NCBI RefSeq assembly: GCF_030814715.1
Contig: NZ_JAUSVO010000003.1
Span: 62,001-126,000, forward strand
DNA from: Kaistia dalseonensis
GTDB taxonomy: Bacteria > Pseudomonadota > Alphaproteobacteria > Rhizobiales > Kaistiaceae
Reading direction: 5' to 3'
Length of the DNA: 64,000 nucleotides
Shown here: positions 8,729 through 18,727 of the stretch, one piece after another
How the letters are laid out: the number at the start of each line of letters is the position of its first letter
Numbering within the stretch: position 1 is the stretch's first letter
Notes under the pieces: generated by a model
The model's database searches: none
What the model was told of the DNA's origin: nothing
What the model saw: the letters and a program-made list of their open reading frames with translations, nothing else
Translations under genes and position numbers: made by a program

Positions 8729-8748
8729 GGCTCCCGACGGAGCCTTTT
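8729..8748 (+). terminator. Terminator-like hairpin in the prs leader
   Basis: GGCTCC, loop CGAC, GGAGCC, followed directly by TTTT, 18 bases before the prs start codon. It may end the transcript of the upstream lipoprotein gene, or act as an attenuator of prs if transcription starts upstream of it. Confidence 0.6.
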
Positions 8749-8765
8749 CCTATTCTCGACCTCCG

Positions 8766-9716
8766 ATGACGGGACCCGAAACCTTGAAGCTGGTTGCCGG
8801 AAACTCCAACCGGGTGCTCGCCGAGGCGATCGCCACCTATCTCGAAATTCCGCTCGCCAAATGCATGGTTCGACGCTTTGCCGACCAGGAAGTATTCGTC
8901 GAGATCCAGGAAAACGTTCGCGGAGAGGACGTGTTCGTCATTCAGTCGACGAGCTTCCCCGCCAATGACCACCTCATGGAACTGCTCATCATCATCGATG
9001 CGCTGCGCCGTTCCTCCGCTCGCCGCATCACGGCGGTGCTGCCCTATTTCGGCTATGCCCGCCAGGACCGCAAGGCCGGCCCGCGCACCCCGATTTCCGC
9101 CAAGCTCGTCGCCAATCTGATCACCCATGCCGGCGCCGACCGCGTGCTCACGCTCGACCTGCATGCGGGCCAGATCCAGGGCTTCTTCGATATCCCGACC
9201 GACAATCTCTTCGCCGTGCCGGTGATCACGCGCGACATCAAAGAGCATTACGAGCTCCAGAACGTCATGGTCGTCTCGCCGGACGTCGGCGGCGTGGTGC
9301 GTGCGCGTGCGCTCGCCAAGCGCATCGATGCGCCGCTCGCCATCGTCGACAAGCGCCGCGAGCGCCCGGGTGAATCCGAGGTCATGAACATCATCGGCAA
9401 TGTCGAGGGCCGCGATTGCCTGCTCTTCGACGATATCGTCGATTCAGGCGGCACGCTCTGCAACGCGGCCGAAGCGCTGCTCGCCAAGGGCGCGAAATCG
9501 GTCGTCGCCTATATCACCCATGGCGTGCTCTCCGGCGGCGCCGTCGCGCGCATCGGCTCGTCCATGCTGAAGGAACTGGTGATCACGGATTCGATCGCCC
9601 CGACCGAAGCAGTCCAGAACGCGGCCAACATCCGCGTGACCTCGATCGCCACCCTGCTCGGCGAAGCGATCAACCGCACGGCGAGCGAGAAGTCCGTTTC
9701 GAGCCTGTTCATCTAA
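8766..9716 (+). CDS. prs: Ribose-phosphate pyrophosphokinase (PRPP synthetase)
   Basis: A 316-aa cytoplasmic enzyme making PRPP from ribose 5-phosphate and ATP for nucleotide, histidine and tryptophan synthesis. Class I hallmarks are [18 protein letters not shown], the flexible loop [10 protein letters not shown], the His/Asp region [12 protein letters not shown], and the PRPP-binding loop [15 protein letters not shown]. The frame is open upstream to a TTG, but [13 protein letters not shown] at 8766 gives the family length. The apt gene at about 17 kb is a PRPP user in the same window. Confidence 0.97.
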   Translation: MTGPETLKLVAGNSNRVLAEAIATYLEIPLAKCMVRRFADQEVFVEIQENVRGEDVFVIQSTSFPANDHLMELLIIIDALRRSSARRITAVLPYFGYARQDRKAGPRTPISAKLVANLITHAGADRVLTLDLHAGQIQGFFDIPTDNLFAVPVITRDIKEHYELQNVMVVSPDVGGVVRARALAKRIDAPLAIVDKRRERPGESEVMNIIGNVEGRDCLLFDDIVDSGGTLCNAAEALLAKGAKSVVAYITHGVLSGGAVARIGSSMLKELVITDSIAPTEAVQNAANIRVTSIATLLGEAINRTASEKSVSSLFI

Positions 9717-9721
9717 GGCGT

Positions 9722-9742
9722 GAAGGCGCCATTGGCGCCTTC
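9722..9742 (+). terminator. Hairpin after prs
   Basis: A perfect 9-bp stem, GAAGGCGCC with GGCGCCTTC, and a 3-base loop, 5 bases after the prs stop. No U-tract follows, so it is a weak intrinsic terminator or an mRNA 3' end stabiliser between convergent prs and exbD. Confidence 0.5.
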
Positions 9743-9774
9743 CGGTTCGCCCCGCCGATAGTCCCGCGCAGGCT

Positions 9775-10194
9775 TTACCGTCCGCCATCCATGCCGACGA
9801 GCGCGACCTTGGTATAGCCGGCGTCGCGCAGCGCGTTGATGAGTTCCATCAGGTCGCCATAGTCGACCTTGCGGTCGGCGCGCAGATAGATCCGCTCATC
9901 GCGATTGCCGCTGGTCGCCGCGTCGAGCGCGGCACCGAGCTGTTCGCGCTCGATCGCGTCATTGCCGAGCACCAGCGTCAGGTCGGTCTTCATCGAGATG
10001 AAGAGCGGCTTTTCCGTGCGCGGGGAGGCCTTGGCATTGGAGCGCGGCAGGTCGACCGGCGCGTCGACGGTGGCGAGCGGCGCCGCCACCATGAACACGA
10101 TCAGCAGCACCAGCATCACGTCGATGAACGGCGTGACATTGATCTCGCTGTTCTCGGTCAGTTCGTCGTCATGACTTCCAAGGCGTGCGGCCAT
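9775..10194 (-). CDS. exbD: ExbD-type energy transducer subunit
   Basis: A 139-aa inner-membrane protein. It has a short cytoplasmic N-terminus, one TM helix with the proton-relay Asp in [18 protein letters not shown], and a periplasmic domain ending in [14 protein letters not shown]. It forms the proton-driven ExbB5-ExbD2 motor that powers TonB-dependent receptors. It lies 6 bases after exbB on the same strand. A TolR role is possible from sequence alone, but no tolA, tolB or pal genes are near, so ExbD is preferred. No tonB is visible beside it. Confidence 0.9.
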   Translation of the reverse strand: MAARLGSHDDELTENSEINVTPFIDVMLVLLIVFMVAAPLATVDAPVDLPRSNAKASPRTEKPLFISMKTDLTLVLGNDAIEREQLGAALDAATSGNRDERIYLRADRKVDYGDLMELINALRDAGYTKVALVGMDGGR

Positions 10195-10200
10195 GACCCG

Positions 10201-11124
<924 letters not shown>

Positions 11125-11283
11125 GGCCAGCCTGTCGATAAAGTTTACTTCAATACTCCGATTAATCGAGCGTTTGTCGAAACGCAAGGCGCGGGGCATG
11201 GTCGCGCGGTGAATTTGGCGCGGTGATCCAGTCCCGGGCGGCCGGTTTTCGGCCATTTCCCTTCGTTTCCGCCGCAGCGGCGC

Positions 11284-11357
11284 TTGTTCGCCGCCTCCCC
11301 TTCGTCTATAAGCACGTCGGCCGCGCCGACACCCCTGGAGGCACCGCGGCCATTTTT
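11284..11357 (+). promoter_or_regulatory. rplY promoter and leader with terminator-like hairpin
   Basis: A possible promoter is TTGTTC (11284-11289) with CTATAA (11306-11311), 16 bp apart. In the leader GTCGGC pairs with GCCGAC (11316-11330). Part of that first arm, GGCCGCG (11319-11325), can instead pair with CGCGGCC (11345-11351), directly followed by ATTTTT. The two foldings exclude each other, and the second looks like an intrinsic terminator 23 bases before the rplY start. The arrangement suggests attenuation; no experiment is known to me for this leader. Confidence 0.45.
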
Positions 11358-11379
11358 CGTTTGAACAAGGAGAATACCG

Positions 11380-12060
11380 ATGAGCACCGCTTACGAGCTC
11401 ACGGCCTCGGTACGTAACCGCGTGGGCAAGGGGGCCGCCCGGGCGTCGCGTCGCGAAGGCAAGATTCCCGCCGTCATCTACGGCGACAAGCAGGCCCCCC
11501 TGGCGATCGAGCTGTCGCACAAGGACATCTTCCTCAAGCTGCATGCCGGTGGCTTCCTGACCACGATCGCGACCATCGACGTCGATGGCCAGAAGATCCG
11601 CGTCCTGCCGCGCGACTATGCGCTGCATCCGGTCACCGACCAACCGATCCACGTCGATTTCCTGCGCATCTCGGCCCATTCGACGCTCCACGTCGAAATT
11701 CCGGTGCAGTTCATCAACGAGGACAAGTCGCCCGGCCTCAAGGCTGGCGGTTCGCTGAACATCGTTCGCCACGAGATCGAAGTGAACGCTCCGGTCGACG
11801 CGATCCCCGAGCGCATCACCGTCGACCTGGCGAGTGCCGAGATTGGCGATTCGATCCATATCTCGTCGGTCCAGCTGCCGGCTGGCGTGACCCCGGTCAT
11901 CTCCGAGCGTGACTTCACGATCGCGACGATCGTGGCTCCGGTCGCGCTCACCGCCGAGGAAGTCGCCGCTGCGGCTGCCGCCGCTGCTGCTCCGACCGGC
12001 AAGCCCGGCGCGAAGGCTCCGGCCAAGGCTCCGGCGGCCGCGCCCGCCAAGGGTAAGTAA
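11380..12060 (+). CDS. rplY: 50S ribosomal protein L25 (general stress protein Ctc form)
   Basis: A 226-aa 5S rRNA-binding protein. The N-terminal L25 beta-barrel ([34 protein letters not shown]) is followed by the TL5/CTC C-terminal domain (about 95-185) and a low-complexity Ala/Pro/Lys tail of about 35 residues. The long two-domain form is usual in alphaproteobacteria. AAGGAG precedes the ATG. It is followed by pth 39 bases later, a conserved rplY-pth-ychF neighbourhood here interrupted by vapBC. Confidence 0.97.
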   Translation: MSTAYELTASVRNRVGKGAARASRREGKIPAVIYGDKQAPLAIELSHKDIFLKLHAGGFLTTIATIDVDGQKIRVLPRDYALHPVTDQPIHVDFLRISAHSTLHVEIPVQFINEDKSPGLKAGGSLNIVRHEIEVNAPVDAIPERITVDLASAEIGDSIHISSVQLPAGVTPVISERDFTIATIVAPVALTAEEVAAAAAAAAAPTGKPGAKAPAKAPAAAPAKGK

Positions 12061-12099
12061 GGCGCCGCGAGGCAGTCGGTTCAGTGCAAGGGTAGCGTC

Positions 12100-12831
12100 A
12101 TGCTCCTCATCGTCGGCCTCGGCAATCCCGGTGGCCAATACGCCCTGAACCGGCACAATATCGGCTTCATGGCGGCGGATGCGATCCACCGCCGCCATCG
12201 CTTCGGACCCTGGCGCATGCGCTTCCAGTCCGAAATTGCCGAGGGGACGCTGTCGGGGCGCAAGGTGCTCCTGATGAAGCCCCAGACCTATATGAACGAG
12301 AGCGGCCGCGCCGTTGGCGAAGCCGCCCGTTTCCTGAAGATCCCCAATGCCGACATCGTCGTGATGCATGACGAGCTCGACCTTCCGCCGGCCAAGGTCC
12401 GGATGAAGGTGGGCGGCGGCCATGGCGGCCATAACGGCCTGCGCTCGATCAGCGCGCATATCGGCGAGGATTACCGCCGCCTGCGCCTCGGCATCGGCCA
12501 TCCAGGCTCCAAGGATCTCGTGCACGGCTATGTCCTGCACGATTTCGCGAAGGTCGACGGCGACTGGATCAATCCGCTGCTCGACGCCATCGCCGACAAC
12601 GCTCCCCTCCTCGCCGACGACAAGGACAGCACCTTCGCCAATCGCCTGCACCGCGCGGGCGAGCCGGAAAAGGTCAAGAAGAAGCAGGAAGCGCTGGACG
12701 CCGAGCCCGTCATTGCAAAGCCGGCGATCACCAGGCCGGTCGTCGACAAGCCGGCAGCACCCGGCGCGGAAAAGCCGGCCGATGGCCCCTTCGCCGCGCA
12801 GTTGAAGCGCCTGCTCGGCAAGGGCGAATAG
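12100..12831 (+). CDS. pth: Peptidyl-tRNA hydrolase with basic C-terminal tail
   Basis: A 243-aa enzyme recycling peptidyl-tRNA released from stalled ribosomes. Catalytic residues are visible: N9 in [11 protein letters not shown]19 in NRHNIGFM, D91 in [10 protein letters not shown] and the [12 protein letters not shown] loop. The core ends near residue 190. The remaining 50 residues are a Lys/Pro/Ala-rich tail (repeats of KPA and KPAA), longer than in E. coli Pth (194 aa) but common in rhizobia. It forms an operon with rplY. Confidence 0.96.
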   Translation: MLLIVGLGNPGGQYALNRHNIGFMAADAIHRRHRFGPWRMRFQSEIAEGTLSGRKVLLMKPQTYMNESGRAVGEAARFLKIPNADIVVMHDELDLPPAKVRMKVGGGHGGHNGLRSISAHIGEDYRRLRLGIGHPGSKDLVHGYVLHDFAKVDGDWINPLLDAIADNAPLLADDKDSTFANRLHRAGEPEKVKKKQEALDAEPVIAKPAITRPVVDKPAAPGAEKPADGPFAAQLKRLLGKGE

Positions 12832-12857
12832 GCGGCATTGACTTATCGCCACGAAAA

Positions 12858-12886
12858 CACGAAATCCGTGTAACACGGAGTTCGTG
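12858..12886 (+). promoter_or_regulatory. Inverted repeat over the vapB ribosome binding site
   Basis: CACGAAATCCGTG and CACGGAGTTCGTG form 13-bp arms with one mismatch around a TAA spacer, ending 2 bases before the vapB ATG. The GGAG Shine-Dalgarno lies inside the right arm. The position and symmetry fit the autoregulatory operator of a VapBC complex, and as RNA it would hide the Shine-Dalgarno. Confidence 0.65.
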
Positions 12887-12888
12887 CC

Positions 12889-13257
12889 ATGAAGAATGTA
12901 ACCATCACGCTGGATGAGACTGTCGCGCAATGGGCCCGCGTCGAGGCGGCCAAGGCGGGCATGAGCCTGTCGCGCTGGATCGGTATGCGCCTGTCCCGGG
13001 AACGAGACGGCGCTCTATCCGCGGCCTCAGCCGACGACTGGCTCGACACGCCACTTTGGCCCTCCGCCGATCTGCCCCTTCCCAAGCGCGCCGAGCTTTA
13101 CGAGAGCTTCTATGACCGTCCGGGTTTTCGTGGATACGAACGTCCTGATCTACAGTCGGGATCAACGCACGCCGGACAAGGCGAGCCGGTCAGTGGACTG
13201 GCTGAGGACGCTCCGGAATCAGGATGGGCTGGTGCTGAGCCCTCAGGTTCTGAATGA
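12889..13257 (+). CDS. vapB: VapB-like antitoxin, frame extending into vapC
   Basis: 122 aa as it stands. The N-terminus MKNVTITLDETVAQWARVEA and KAGMSLSRWIGMRL is a ribbon-helix-helix DNA-binding domain. A linker of the usual toxin-wrapping kind ends near LYESFYDRP (residue about 80). The frame then continues for about 45 more residues with a composition unlike the rest, overlapping vapC by 146 bases in another frame. Antitoxins of this type usually stop close to the toxin start, so the tail may be the result of a lost stop codon or small frameshift, or a genuine out-of-frame overlap. Confidence 0.75.
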   Translation: MKNVTITLDETVAQWARVEAAKAGMSLSRWIGMRLSRERDGALSAASADDWLDTPLWPSADLPLPKRAELYESFYDRPGFRGYERPDLQSGSTHAGQGEPVSGLAEDAPESGWAGAEPSGSE

Positions 13258-13558
13258 GGCGTTCTCTGTTTCAGGTCTGAAGTTCAGGGATGTGGCGAGC
13301 TCGGAAGTTGCCGAGTGGATCCGTCATCTCCAGCCCTATTGCACCGCTCCGCTGGATTCACGCACGGTCGGGCTGGCGCTCGATCTCCATCAGGAACACC
13401 GATTGGCCTGGTGGGACTGCCCGATCGTGGCTTCCGCGATAATGGCCGGTTGCGTCTACCTGCTCTCCGAGGATATGCAGCATCAACAACTCATCCGGAC
13501 AGTCCGCGTCATCAACCCGTTCAGGGTCGCTCCGTCCGATATTCTGAATTCGAACTGA
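13112..13558 (+). CDS. vapC: PIN-domain toxin VapC
   Basis: A 148-aa PIN-fold ribonuclease. Acidic residues are in the usual places: D8 in [14 protein letters not shown], a mid Glu in [10 protein letters not shown] (E49), D100 in [11 protein letters not shown] and a further acidic at SEDMQ. VapC toxins cleave specific tRNAs or 23S rRNA; the target here is unknown. ATG 13112 lies inside the antitoxin frame. The ychF start is only 11 bases after the toxin stop. Confidence 0.88.
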   Translation: MTVRVFVDTNVLIYSRDQRTPDKASRSVDWLRTLRNQDGLVLSPQVLNEAFSVSGLKFRDVASSEVAEWIRHLQPYCTAPLDSRTVGLALDLHQEHRLAWWDCPIVASAIMAGCVYLLSEDMQHQQLIRTVRVINPFRVAPSDILNSN

Positions 13559-13569
13559 TTGTAGAGATC

Positions 13570-14664
13570 ATGGGTTTCAAATGCGGGATCGTGGGCCTGC
13601 CGAATGTCGGCAAGTCGACCCTCTTCAATGCGCTCACCAAGACGGCGGCGGCGCAGGCGGCCAATTATCCGTTCTGCACGATCGAGCCGAATACCGGCGA
13701 GGTCGCCGTGCCCGATCCGCGCCTCGACAAGCTCTGCGAGATCGGCAAATCGCAGAACATCGTGCCGACACGGCTGACCTTCGTCGATATTGCCGGCCTC
13801 GTGCGCGGCGCCTCGAAGGGTGAAGGCCTCGGCAACCAGTTCCTCGCCAATATCCGCGAGGTCGACGCCGTCGCCCATGTGCTGCGCTGCTTCGAGGATG
13901 GCGACATCACCCATGTCGAGGGCCGGGTCGATCCGGTCGCCGACGCCGAGACCGTCGAGACCGAGCTGATGCTCGCCGATCTCGACAGCCTCGAGCGCCG
14001 CATCGCGCCGCTGAAGAAACGCGCTGGCGCCGACAAGGATCTGAAGCTGCAGGTCGAGCTCATCGAGGGTGCGCTGGAACTGCTGCGCGAGGGCAAGCCG
14101 GCCCGCGCGCTCAAGGTGGCGCCCGAGGATCGCGCCGCCTTCGACGCCCTCAACCTGCTGACCTCGAAGCCTGTGCTCTATGTCTGCAATGTCGAGGAGG
14201 CTTCGGCCGCCACCGGCAACAAGCATTCCGAGCGCGTCGCCGAAATGGCGAAAGCGCAGGGCGCGGGCTGCGTCGTCATCTCGGCCGCGATCGAAGCCGA
14301 AATCGCGCAGTTGGACGCAGCCGAGCAGAAGGAATTCCTGGAGACGCTCGGCCTCGAGGAACCCGGCCTCGATCGCCTGATCCGCGCCGGCTACAAGCTG
14401 CTCGGCCTGATCACCTATTTCACCGTCGGCCCGAAGGAAGCCCGCGCCTGGACGATTCCCGCCGGCACCAAGGCGCCGCAGGCCGCCGCCGTGATCCATA
14501 CCGATTTCGAGCGCGGCTTCATCCGCGCCCAGACGATCGGCTATGAAGACTATATCCGCCTCGGCGGCGAGGCGGGCGCCAAGGAAGCCGGCAAGGCGCG
14601 CGACGAAGGCAAGGACTATGTCGTCGCCGATGGCGACGTGCTGCTCTTCCGCTTCAATACCTGA
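13570..14664 (+). CDS. ychF: Redox-regulated ATPase YchF (Obg family)
   Basis: A 364-aa Obg-family P-loop protein that prefers ATP to GTP and binds ribosomes. G1 is [18 protein letters not shown]3 is [21 protein letters not shown] and G4 is replaced by NVEE as in YchF. The C-terminal TGS domain ([17 protein letters not shown]) ends in [13 protein letters not shown]. The start MGFKCGIVG at 13570 matches the family; the frame runs open upstream through vapC. The normal neighbour in rhizobia is pth, so vapBC looks inserted between them. Confidence 0.97.
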   Translation: MGFKCGIVGLPNVGKSTLFNALTKTAAAQAANYPFCTIEPNTGEVAVPDPRLDKLCEIGKSQNIVPTRLTFVDIAGLVRGASKGEGLGNQFLANIREVDAVAHVLRCFEDGDITHVEGRVDPVADAETVETELMLADLDSLERRIAPLKKRAGADKDLKLQVELIEGALELLREGKPARALKVAPEDRAAFDALNLLTSKPVLYVCNVEEASAATGNKHSERVAEMAKAQGAGCVVISAAIEAEIAQLDAAEQKEFLETLGLEEPGLDRLIRAGYKLLGLITYFTVGPKEARAWTIPAGTKAPQAAAVIHTDFERGFIRAQTIGYEDYIRLGGEAGAKEAGKARDEGKDYVVADGDVLLFRFNT

Positions 14665-14671
14665 TGCCCGC

Positions 14672-14736
14672 GCGGCGCCGGGTCCCGGCGCCGCATGACC
14701 CTCGAGAACAGCGGTGCCTCCGAGGCGGCCGCTGTT
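14672..14736 (+). terminator. Double hairpin after ychF
   Basis: The first hairpin is a perfect 11-bp inverted repeat, GCGGCGCCGGG and CCCGGCGCCGC, around a single T (14672-14694). The second pairs AACAGCGG (14707-14714) with CCGCTGTT (14729-14736), followed by TCAT. It lies between convergent ychF and the DUF4282 gene. Confidence 0.55.
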
Positions 14737-14752
14737 TCATGCTGGCAGCTCC

Positions 14753-16102
14753 TCAGGCGGCGTCGCCGGTCTTGGCCTGACGCTGTGCGGCCTTTTGGGC
14801 CTTGGACGAACGGCTGCGGCCGCCCTTTGGCGGGGTCGGACGCGGATCGCTCCCCTGATCGGCCAGTTTCGGATCGGCCGGCTTCGGATCGGCCTTGGCC
14901 GGCGACACGGCCTCGGCCACCGCAGAACTCACCGCCGCACCTGCCGCCTCCCGCGCCAGCTCTTCGTCCACGGCCCGGCTGACGGCGGTCTTGACCTGCT
15001 CGACCACGTCCTCGAGTGCCCTCGCGACATCGAGGCTGGGCTCGGCATGCGTCGCCGGATCATTCTTCGAAGTTGCCTCGTCGCGCTCGCCGCCCGGCTC
15101 GATCGCCAGCGGAACCGGCGCGATATCCAGCAAGGCGGCCTTCGGCAGTTCTGGCTCGGCATCGACACGGGCCGGCGTCCGCGATGACGGGCGCGGATCG
15201 GGCGCATAGAGGTTCGCATGCCGCTCGGCGAGGCGCTCGACGAGATGCGGATCGGCGGCCTTGAGCAGGGGCGCGCGAACCTCGGGCACCGCGATCTCCG
15301 GCGCCCGCCTTTCGGCCAGGCGTCCCTCTATGGCGCGCTGCTCGGTCTGGCGCGATTCGGACGCGGAGGGGATCGCCTTCGGCTCGTGCAGCCTGTGCTC
15401 CGAAAGTCGCGCCTCCACGGCGCGCGTCTCGCTCGAGCGGTGTTCCGGCGAGCGCGGCTCATAGGTCCGGCCCTCCTGCGGCCGGTTCTCGCCCGGCTGC
15501 GCGTCCCAGGCGCGCGGCTCGGTGCGACGCGGCTCCGGCGCGCGGACCTCCCAGCTGCGGGCCGGACGCGACTCGCTGACCCTCGGCTCGGGTCTGGGCT
15601 CGACTCGTGCTTCAACCCTCGGCTCCGGCACGCGAACCTCGATCGCCTTCGGCTCGATGACCGGCTCATGCGCCCTGTGCTCGACGGCGCGCGTTTCCAG
15701 CCGCCGTGCCGCCTGGGCGCGGCTTTCGGCGAGCTTGCGCTCCAGCATGGCGAGTTCCGGGTCCTCGGCGACGGCCGCCTGGGGGGCGGCGGCGGGAGTC
15801 GGCGTCTCGGCCACGGCCAGCGTATTCTCGCGGATATCGAGCAGATTGTCGTTCATGCGGAACATGATGACGACGGCCTCGCAGAGCACGCGCGCACCGA
15901 CGATCCCGGTCACGCCGCCGATAATGCTGAGCGCGATGGCCAGAAGGCCGCCGATGGGGCTCGACGACAGGAACTGCAGGCCGGCAAAGAGGCCGTAGCC
16001 CCCGAGCAGGACGCTCATTGCCGCCAGGAGCCAGAAGAGCAGTTCGATCACGGAGGTCGCGACGAACCTGTCCCATCTGAAAACGTCGAAGAAAGAAATC
16101 AT
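14753..16102 (-). CDS. DUF4282 membrane protein with long repetitive charged tail
   Basis: 449 aa. Residues 1-100 are a DUF4282 domain: MISFFDVFRWDRFVATSVIE, then two TM helices (LLFWLLAAMSVLLGGYGLF; IGGLLAIALSIIGGVTGIVGA) and FRMNDNLLDIRENT. From about 130 the chain is a cytoplasmic, disordered-looking stretch of degenerate short repeats rich in Glu, Pro, Arg, Ala and His (EPR, PEHR, SESR, AVEAR units). An Ala/Lys/Pro/Asp-rich end (PKPADPKLADQG) follows. ATG 16102 is favoured over one 12 codons upstream. Function is unknown. Confidence 0.8.
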   Translation of the reverse strand: MISFFDVFRWDRFVATSVIELLFWLLAAMSVLLGGYGLFAGLQFLSSSPIGGLLAIALSIIGGVTGIVGARVLCEAVVIMFRMNDNLLDIRENTLAVAETPTPAAAPQAAVAEDPELAMLERKLAESRAQAARRLETRAVEHRAHEPVIEPKAIEVRVPEPRVEARVEPRPEPRVSESRPARSWEVRAPEPRRTEPRAWDAQPGENRPQEGRTYEPRSPEHRSSETRAVEARLSEHRLHEPKAIPSASESRQTEQRAIEGRLAERRAPEIAVPEVRAPLLKAADPHLVERLAERHANLYAPDPRPSSRTPARVDAEPELPKAALLDIAPVPLAIEPGGERDEATSKNDPATHAEPSLDVARALEDVVEQVKTAVSRAVDEELAREAAGAAVSSAVAEAVSPAKADPKPADPKLADQGSDPRPTPPKGGRSRSSKAQKAAQRQAKTGDAA

Positions 16103-16192
16103 GCCATCATCCCGATTGGGCAGAGATGGTACCCCCATGACAGGGTGGAGGTAAGGGCGCCCGAGATCAATGGGCGCAATGTTGCACCATCA

Positions 16193-16837
16193 TCACAAGG
16201 CGCGACGGGCCGCCTCCTCCCAGGCGATGAACCCATCATCGGCCAGCATCGTCTCGACATAGCGGGCGGCAATCCCGGTGAGCGCGGGTTCATAGGTCCT
16301 GAAACGGCTGACGACCGGCGCGAACATCGCATCCGCTATGGTGAAATGACCGAAGAGATAGGGTCCGGACTGGCCATAGGCTGTGCGGCAATCGCAGAAG
16401 ATCTGGTCGATACGGCGAATATCGGCTGCGACATCTTCGGAATCGATCCCCTGCCCCGGCAGATGGGCAAAAAGATCCATCGGCATTGCCATGCGCATTG
16501 GCCGGAAGCCGGAATGCATTTCGGCCGAAACCGAGCGCGCGACGGCCCGCGCCGCCGGATCGGACGGCCAGAGCCCTGCCTCGGGAAATGATTCGGCCAG
16601 ATATTCGGCGATGGCGAGCGAATCCCAGACCTTGATCGGCGTATCGCTACGCCGGTCGATCAGGAGCGGAACGAAGCCGGAAGGGCTCACCGCCAGCACG
16701 TTCTCCCGCGTATCGGGCCGGCGCAGCTCGATCACGACCTCCTCGAACGAGGCCCCCGTCCGGCGCAGCGCGAGCCACGGCCGCATCGACCAGGTCGACC
16801 AGATCCGCGTACCGAGGACGATCGTGAAGTCCGTCAT
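16193..16837 (-). CDS. Glutathione S-transferase family protein
   Basis: A 214-aa GST. The thioredoxin-fold N-domain starts MTDFTIVLGTRIWSTWSMRPW, with the putative catalytic Ser/Thr near residue 12-15, cis-Pro in SPSGFVPLLI and glutathione-contacting WDSLAIAEYLAE. An all-helical C-domain follows. Similar proteins act in detoxification or as unassigned thiol transferases. It starts 2 bases after the apt stop on the same strand, so the two are co-transcribed. Confidence 0.9.
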   Translation of the reverse strand: MTDFTIVLGTRIWSTWSMRPWLALRRTGASFEEVVIELRRPDTRENVLAVSPSGFVPLLIDRRSDTPIKVWDSLAIAEYLAESFPEAGLWPSDPAARAVARSVSAEMHSGFRPMRMAMPMDLFAHLPGQGIDSEDVAADIRRIDQIFCDCRTAYGQSGPYLFGHFTIADAMFAPVVSRFRTYEPALTGIAARYVETMLADDGFIAWEEAARRAL

Positions 16838-16839
16838 GA

Positions 16840-17382
16840 TCAATGTCCGTCGAAGCTGATGAGCGTGCGCACGGGCACGTCCATGGCGCGCAGCTTGTCG
16901 GCGCCGCCCAGCACCGGCAGGTCGATGATGAAGCAGGCGGCCTCGACGATGGCGCCCTTGCCGCGCAGAAGCTTGATCGCCCCCTCGGCCGTTCCGCCGG
17001 TCGCGATCAGGTCGTCGACGAGGATGACGCGCTCGCCCGGTTCGACGGCGTCGACATGCATCTCGATCTCGTCGATGCCGTATTCGAGCGCATAGGAGAC
17101 GCGGACGGTCTCATAGGGCAGCTTGCCCTTCTTGCGGATCGGCACGAAGCCGGCCGAAAGCTGGTGCGCCACCGCGCCGCCGACGATGAAGCCGCGCGCC
17201 TCGATTCCCGCGACCTTGTCGATCTTGGACCCGGCCCAGGGCTGGACCAGTTCGTCGATCGTGCGGCGAAACGCGCGCGCATCGCCCAGCAGTGTGGTGA
17301 TGTCGCGAAAGACGATGCCCTTCTTGGGATAGTCGGGAATCGCGCGGACGGTGGCGGCAAAGTCGAACGGATCGGAGGACAT
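16840..17382 (-). CDS. apt: Adenine phosphoribosyltransferase
   Basis: A 180-aa purine salvage enzyme forming AMP from adenine and PRPP. Family motifs are [43 protein letters not shown] and the PRPP loop [37 protein letters not shown] at 17382 gives the usual length and has GGAG-like sequence before it; the frame is open upstream but outside the family. Confidence 0.96.
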   Translation of the reverse strand: MSSDPFDFAATVRAIPDYPKKGIVFRDITTLLGDARAFRRTIDELVQPWAGSKIDKVAGIEARGFIVGGAVAHQLSAGFVPIRKKGKLPYETVRVSYALEYGIDEIEMHVDAVEPGERVILVDDLIATGGTAEGAIKLLRGKGAIVEAACFIIDLPVLGGADKLRAMDVPVRTLISFDGH

Positions 17383-17839
17383 GGGGGCTTTCGGAAAATG
17401 GGCTGCTATCTGCCGTAGGCTTGCCTCAGCTTCGCGGCCGCGTCCAGTCCGCGACCCCAAGCAGGCCCGCATTTCGCCCAAATCCCGCATGCCGGTTCAC
17501 AATGGTCGCGCCCCGAGAGAACGCATGCGCGGCAATCATATCCCGTGCGCCCACGGGTGTAGCTCGGTTCTCCAGCGTCGATCTCAGTTCGAATCAGCGA
17601 ATGCGAACTGGCCGCGTCCCGGGCGTTGAGCGCAGGCCCTTCTTCTCCTCTCTCGCGTAAGCGGGGGAGGACGGGAGGGGGCCAACTGCCGAGGCTTCGC
17701 CCTATGAAGTCCCCTCTCCAACTCTCCCCCGCTCCCGCGGGAGAGAGGGTGGGCCAGAGCTTGTTGCGCTCCCCAGAGTGAGGGCGAGCCAGGGAGACCG
17801 ACTGGATGGAGTTCAGAGCCCCCCGCCTGAGAGCGGCCC
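17383..17839. other. 457-bp intergenic region between hemF and apt with GC-rich palindrome
   Basis: There is no supported gene. It would hold the apt promoter. It contains a degenerate inverted repeat, CTCTCCC (17722-17728) and GGGAGAG (17739-17745), inside a longer pyrimidine/purine-biased stretch (about 17640-17760). The core resembles copies near 21151 and 23451. A short tRNA-like string near 17556-17596 does not fold into a tRNA. Confidence 0.5.
17722..17745. repeat. GC-rich palindrome, copy 1
   Basis: Arms CTCTCCC and GGGAGAG. The same CTCTCC...GGGAG core recurs at 21151-21167 and within 23451-23468, each time between genes. It resembles the short intergenic palindromes scattered in rhizobial genomes. 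Confidence 0.5.
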
Positions 17840-18727
17840 CTACGGCCACTTCACCACGGGCGGCATGGAGGACAGGATCGAGTCGATATTGCCGCCGGTC
17901 TTCAGGCCGAAGATCGTACCGCGATCGTAGAGCAGGTTGAACTCGACATAGCGGCCGCGACGGATCAGCTGCTCCTCGCGGTCGGCCTCAGTCCAGGGCG
18001 TCTCGAAATTCGCCCGCACCAGCGCGTCGTAGATCGTCAGGAACGATGTGCCGACATCCTGCGTGAAGGCGAAATCGCCTTCCCAGTCGCCGGAATTGTG
18101 GCCGTCATAGAAGATGCCGCCAATGCCGCGCGGCTCGCCCCGATGCTTCAGGAAGAAATACTCGTCGCACCAATCCTTGTAGCGCTGGTAGTTCGCGACC
18201 GGATGCCGCTCGCAGGCGCCGCGCATGGCAGCGTGGAACGCGACTGCGTCGGGATCGTCCTGATTGCGGCGGCGATCCAGCACCGGCGTCAGGTCGGCGC
18301 CGCCACCGAACCACTGCCTGGTCGTGACGACCATGCGCGTGTTCATGTGCACGCAGGGCACGTTCGGGTTCGTCATATGGGCGATCAGCGAGATGCCGCC
18401 GGCCCAGAAGCGCGGGTCCTCGCTGGCGCCGGGGATGTCCTTGGCGAATTCCGGCGCGAAGGAGCCGTGCACCGTCGAAACGTGCACGCCGATCTTCTCG
18501 AACAGCCGGCCGCGCATGATCGCCATCGTGCCGCCGCCGCCCGGCGTGCCGGTATGATCGGTGCGCTGCCAGGGTGTCTTCTCGAATCGCCCCGGCGCGC
18601 CCTGATAGAGCGAGGACGGCGCGTCGTCTTCCAGCTTCTCGAATGCGGCCGTGATCCGGCCCTGCAATTCGGCAAACCAGGCGCCCGCGCGGGCTTTCTT
18701 CTCGTCGAGACCTTCAGGCAACGTCAT
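17840..18727 (-). CDS. hemF: Oxygen-dependent coproporphyrinogen III oxidase
   Basis: A 295-aa soluble enzyme converting coproporphyrinogen III to protoporphyrinogen IX with O2 in heme synthesis. Conserved blocks are [38 protein letters not shown] (His and Arg near the active site), [10 protein letters not shown], the region with [20 protein letters not shown] in parts, [16 protein letters not shown] and the end [15 protein letters not shown]. Its start overlaps the trmL stop by 14 bases, so it is translated from a trmL-hemF transcript. Confidence 0.97.
   Translation of the reverse strand: MTLPEGLDEKKARAGAWFAELQGRITAAFEKLEDDAPSSLYQGAPGRFEKTPWQRTDHTGTPGGGGTMAIMRGRLFEKIGVHVSTVHGSFAPEFAKDIPGASEDPRFWAGGISLIAHMTNPNVPCVHMNTRMVVTTRQWFGGGADLTPVLDRRRNQDDPDAVAFHAAMRGACERHPVANYQRYKDWCDEYFFLKHRGEPRGIGGIFYDGHNSGDWEGDFAFTQDVGTSFLTIYDALVRANFETPWTEADREEQLIRRGRYVEFNLLYDRGTIFGLKTGGNIDSILSSMPPVVKWP

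Noticed and set aside
17556-17596. tRNA-like string (GTGTAGCTCGGTT and TTCGAATC)
   Set aside because: The T-stem does not pair, the D-stem lacks its partner and no acceptor stem closes, so it is not a tRNA.
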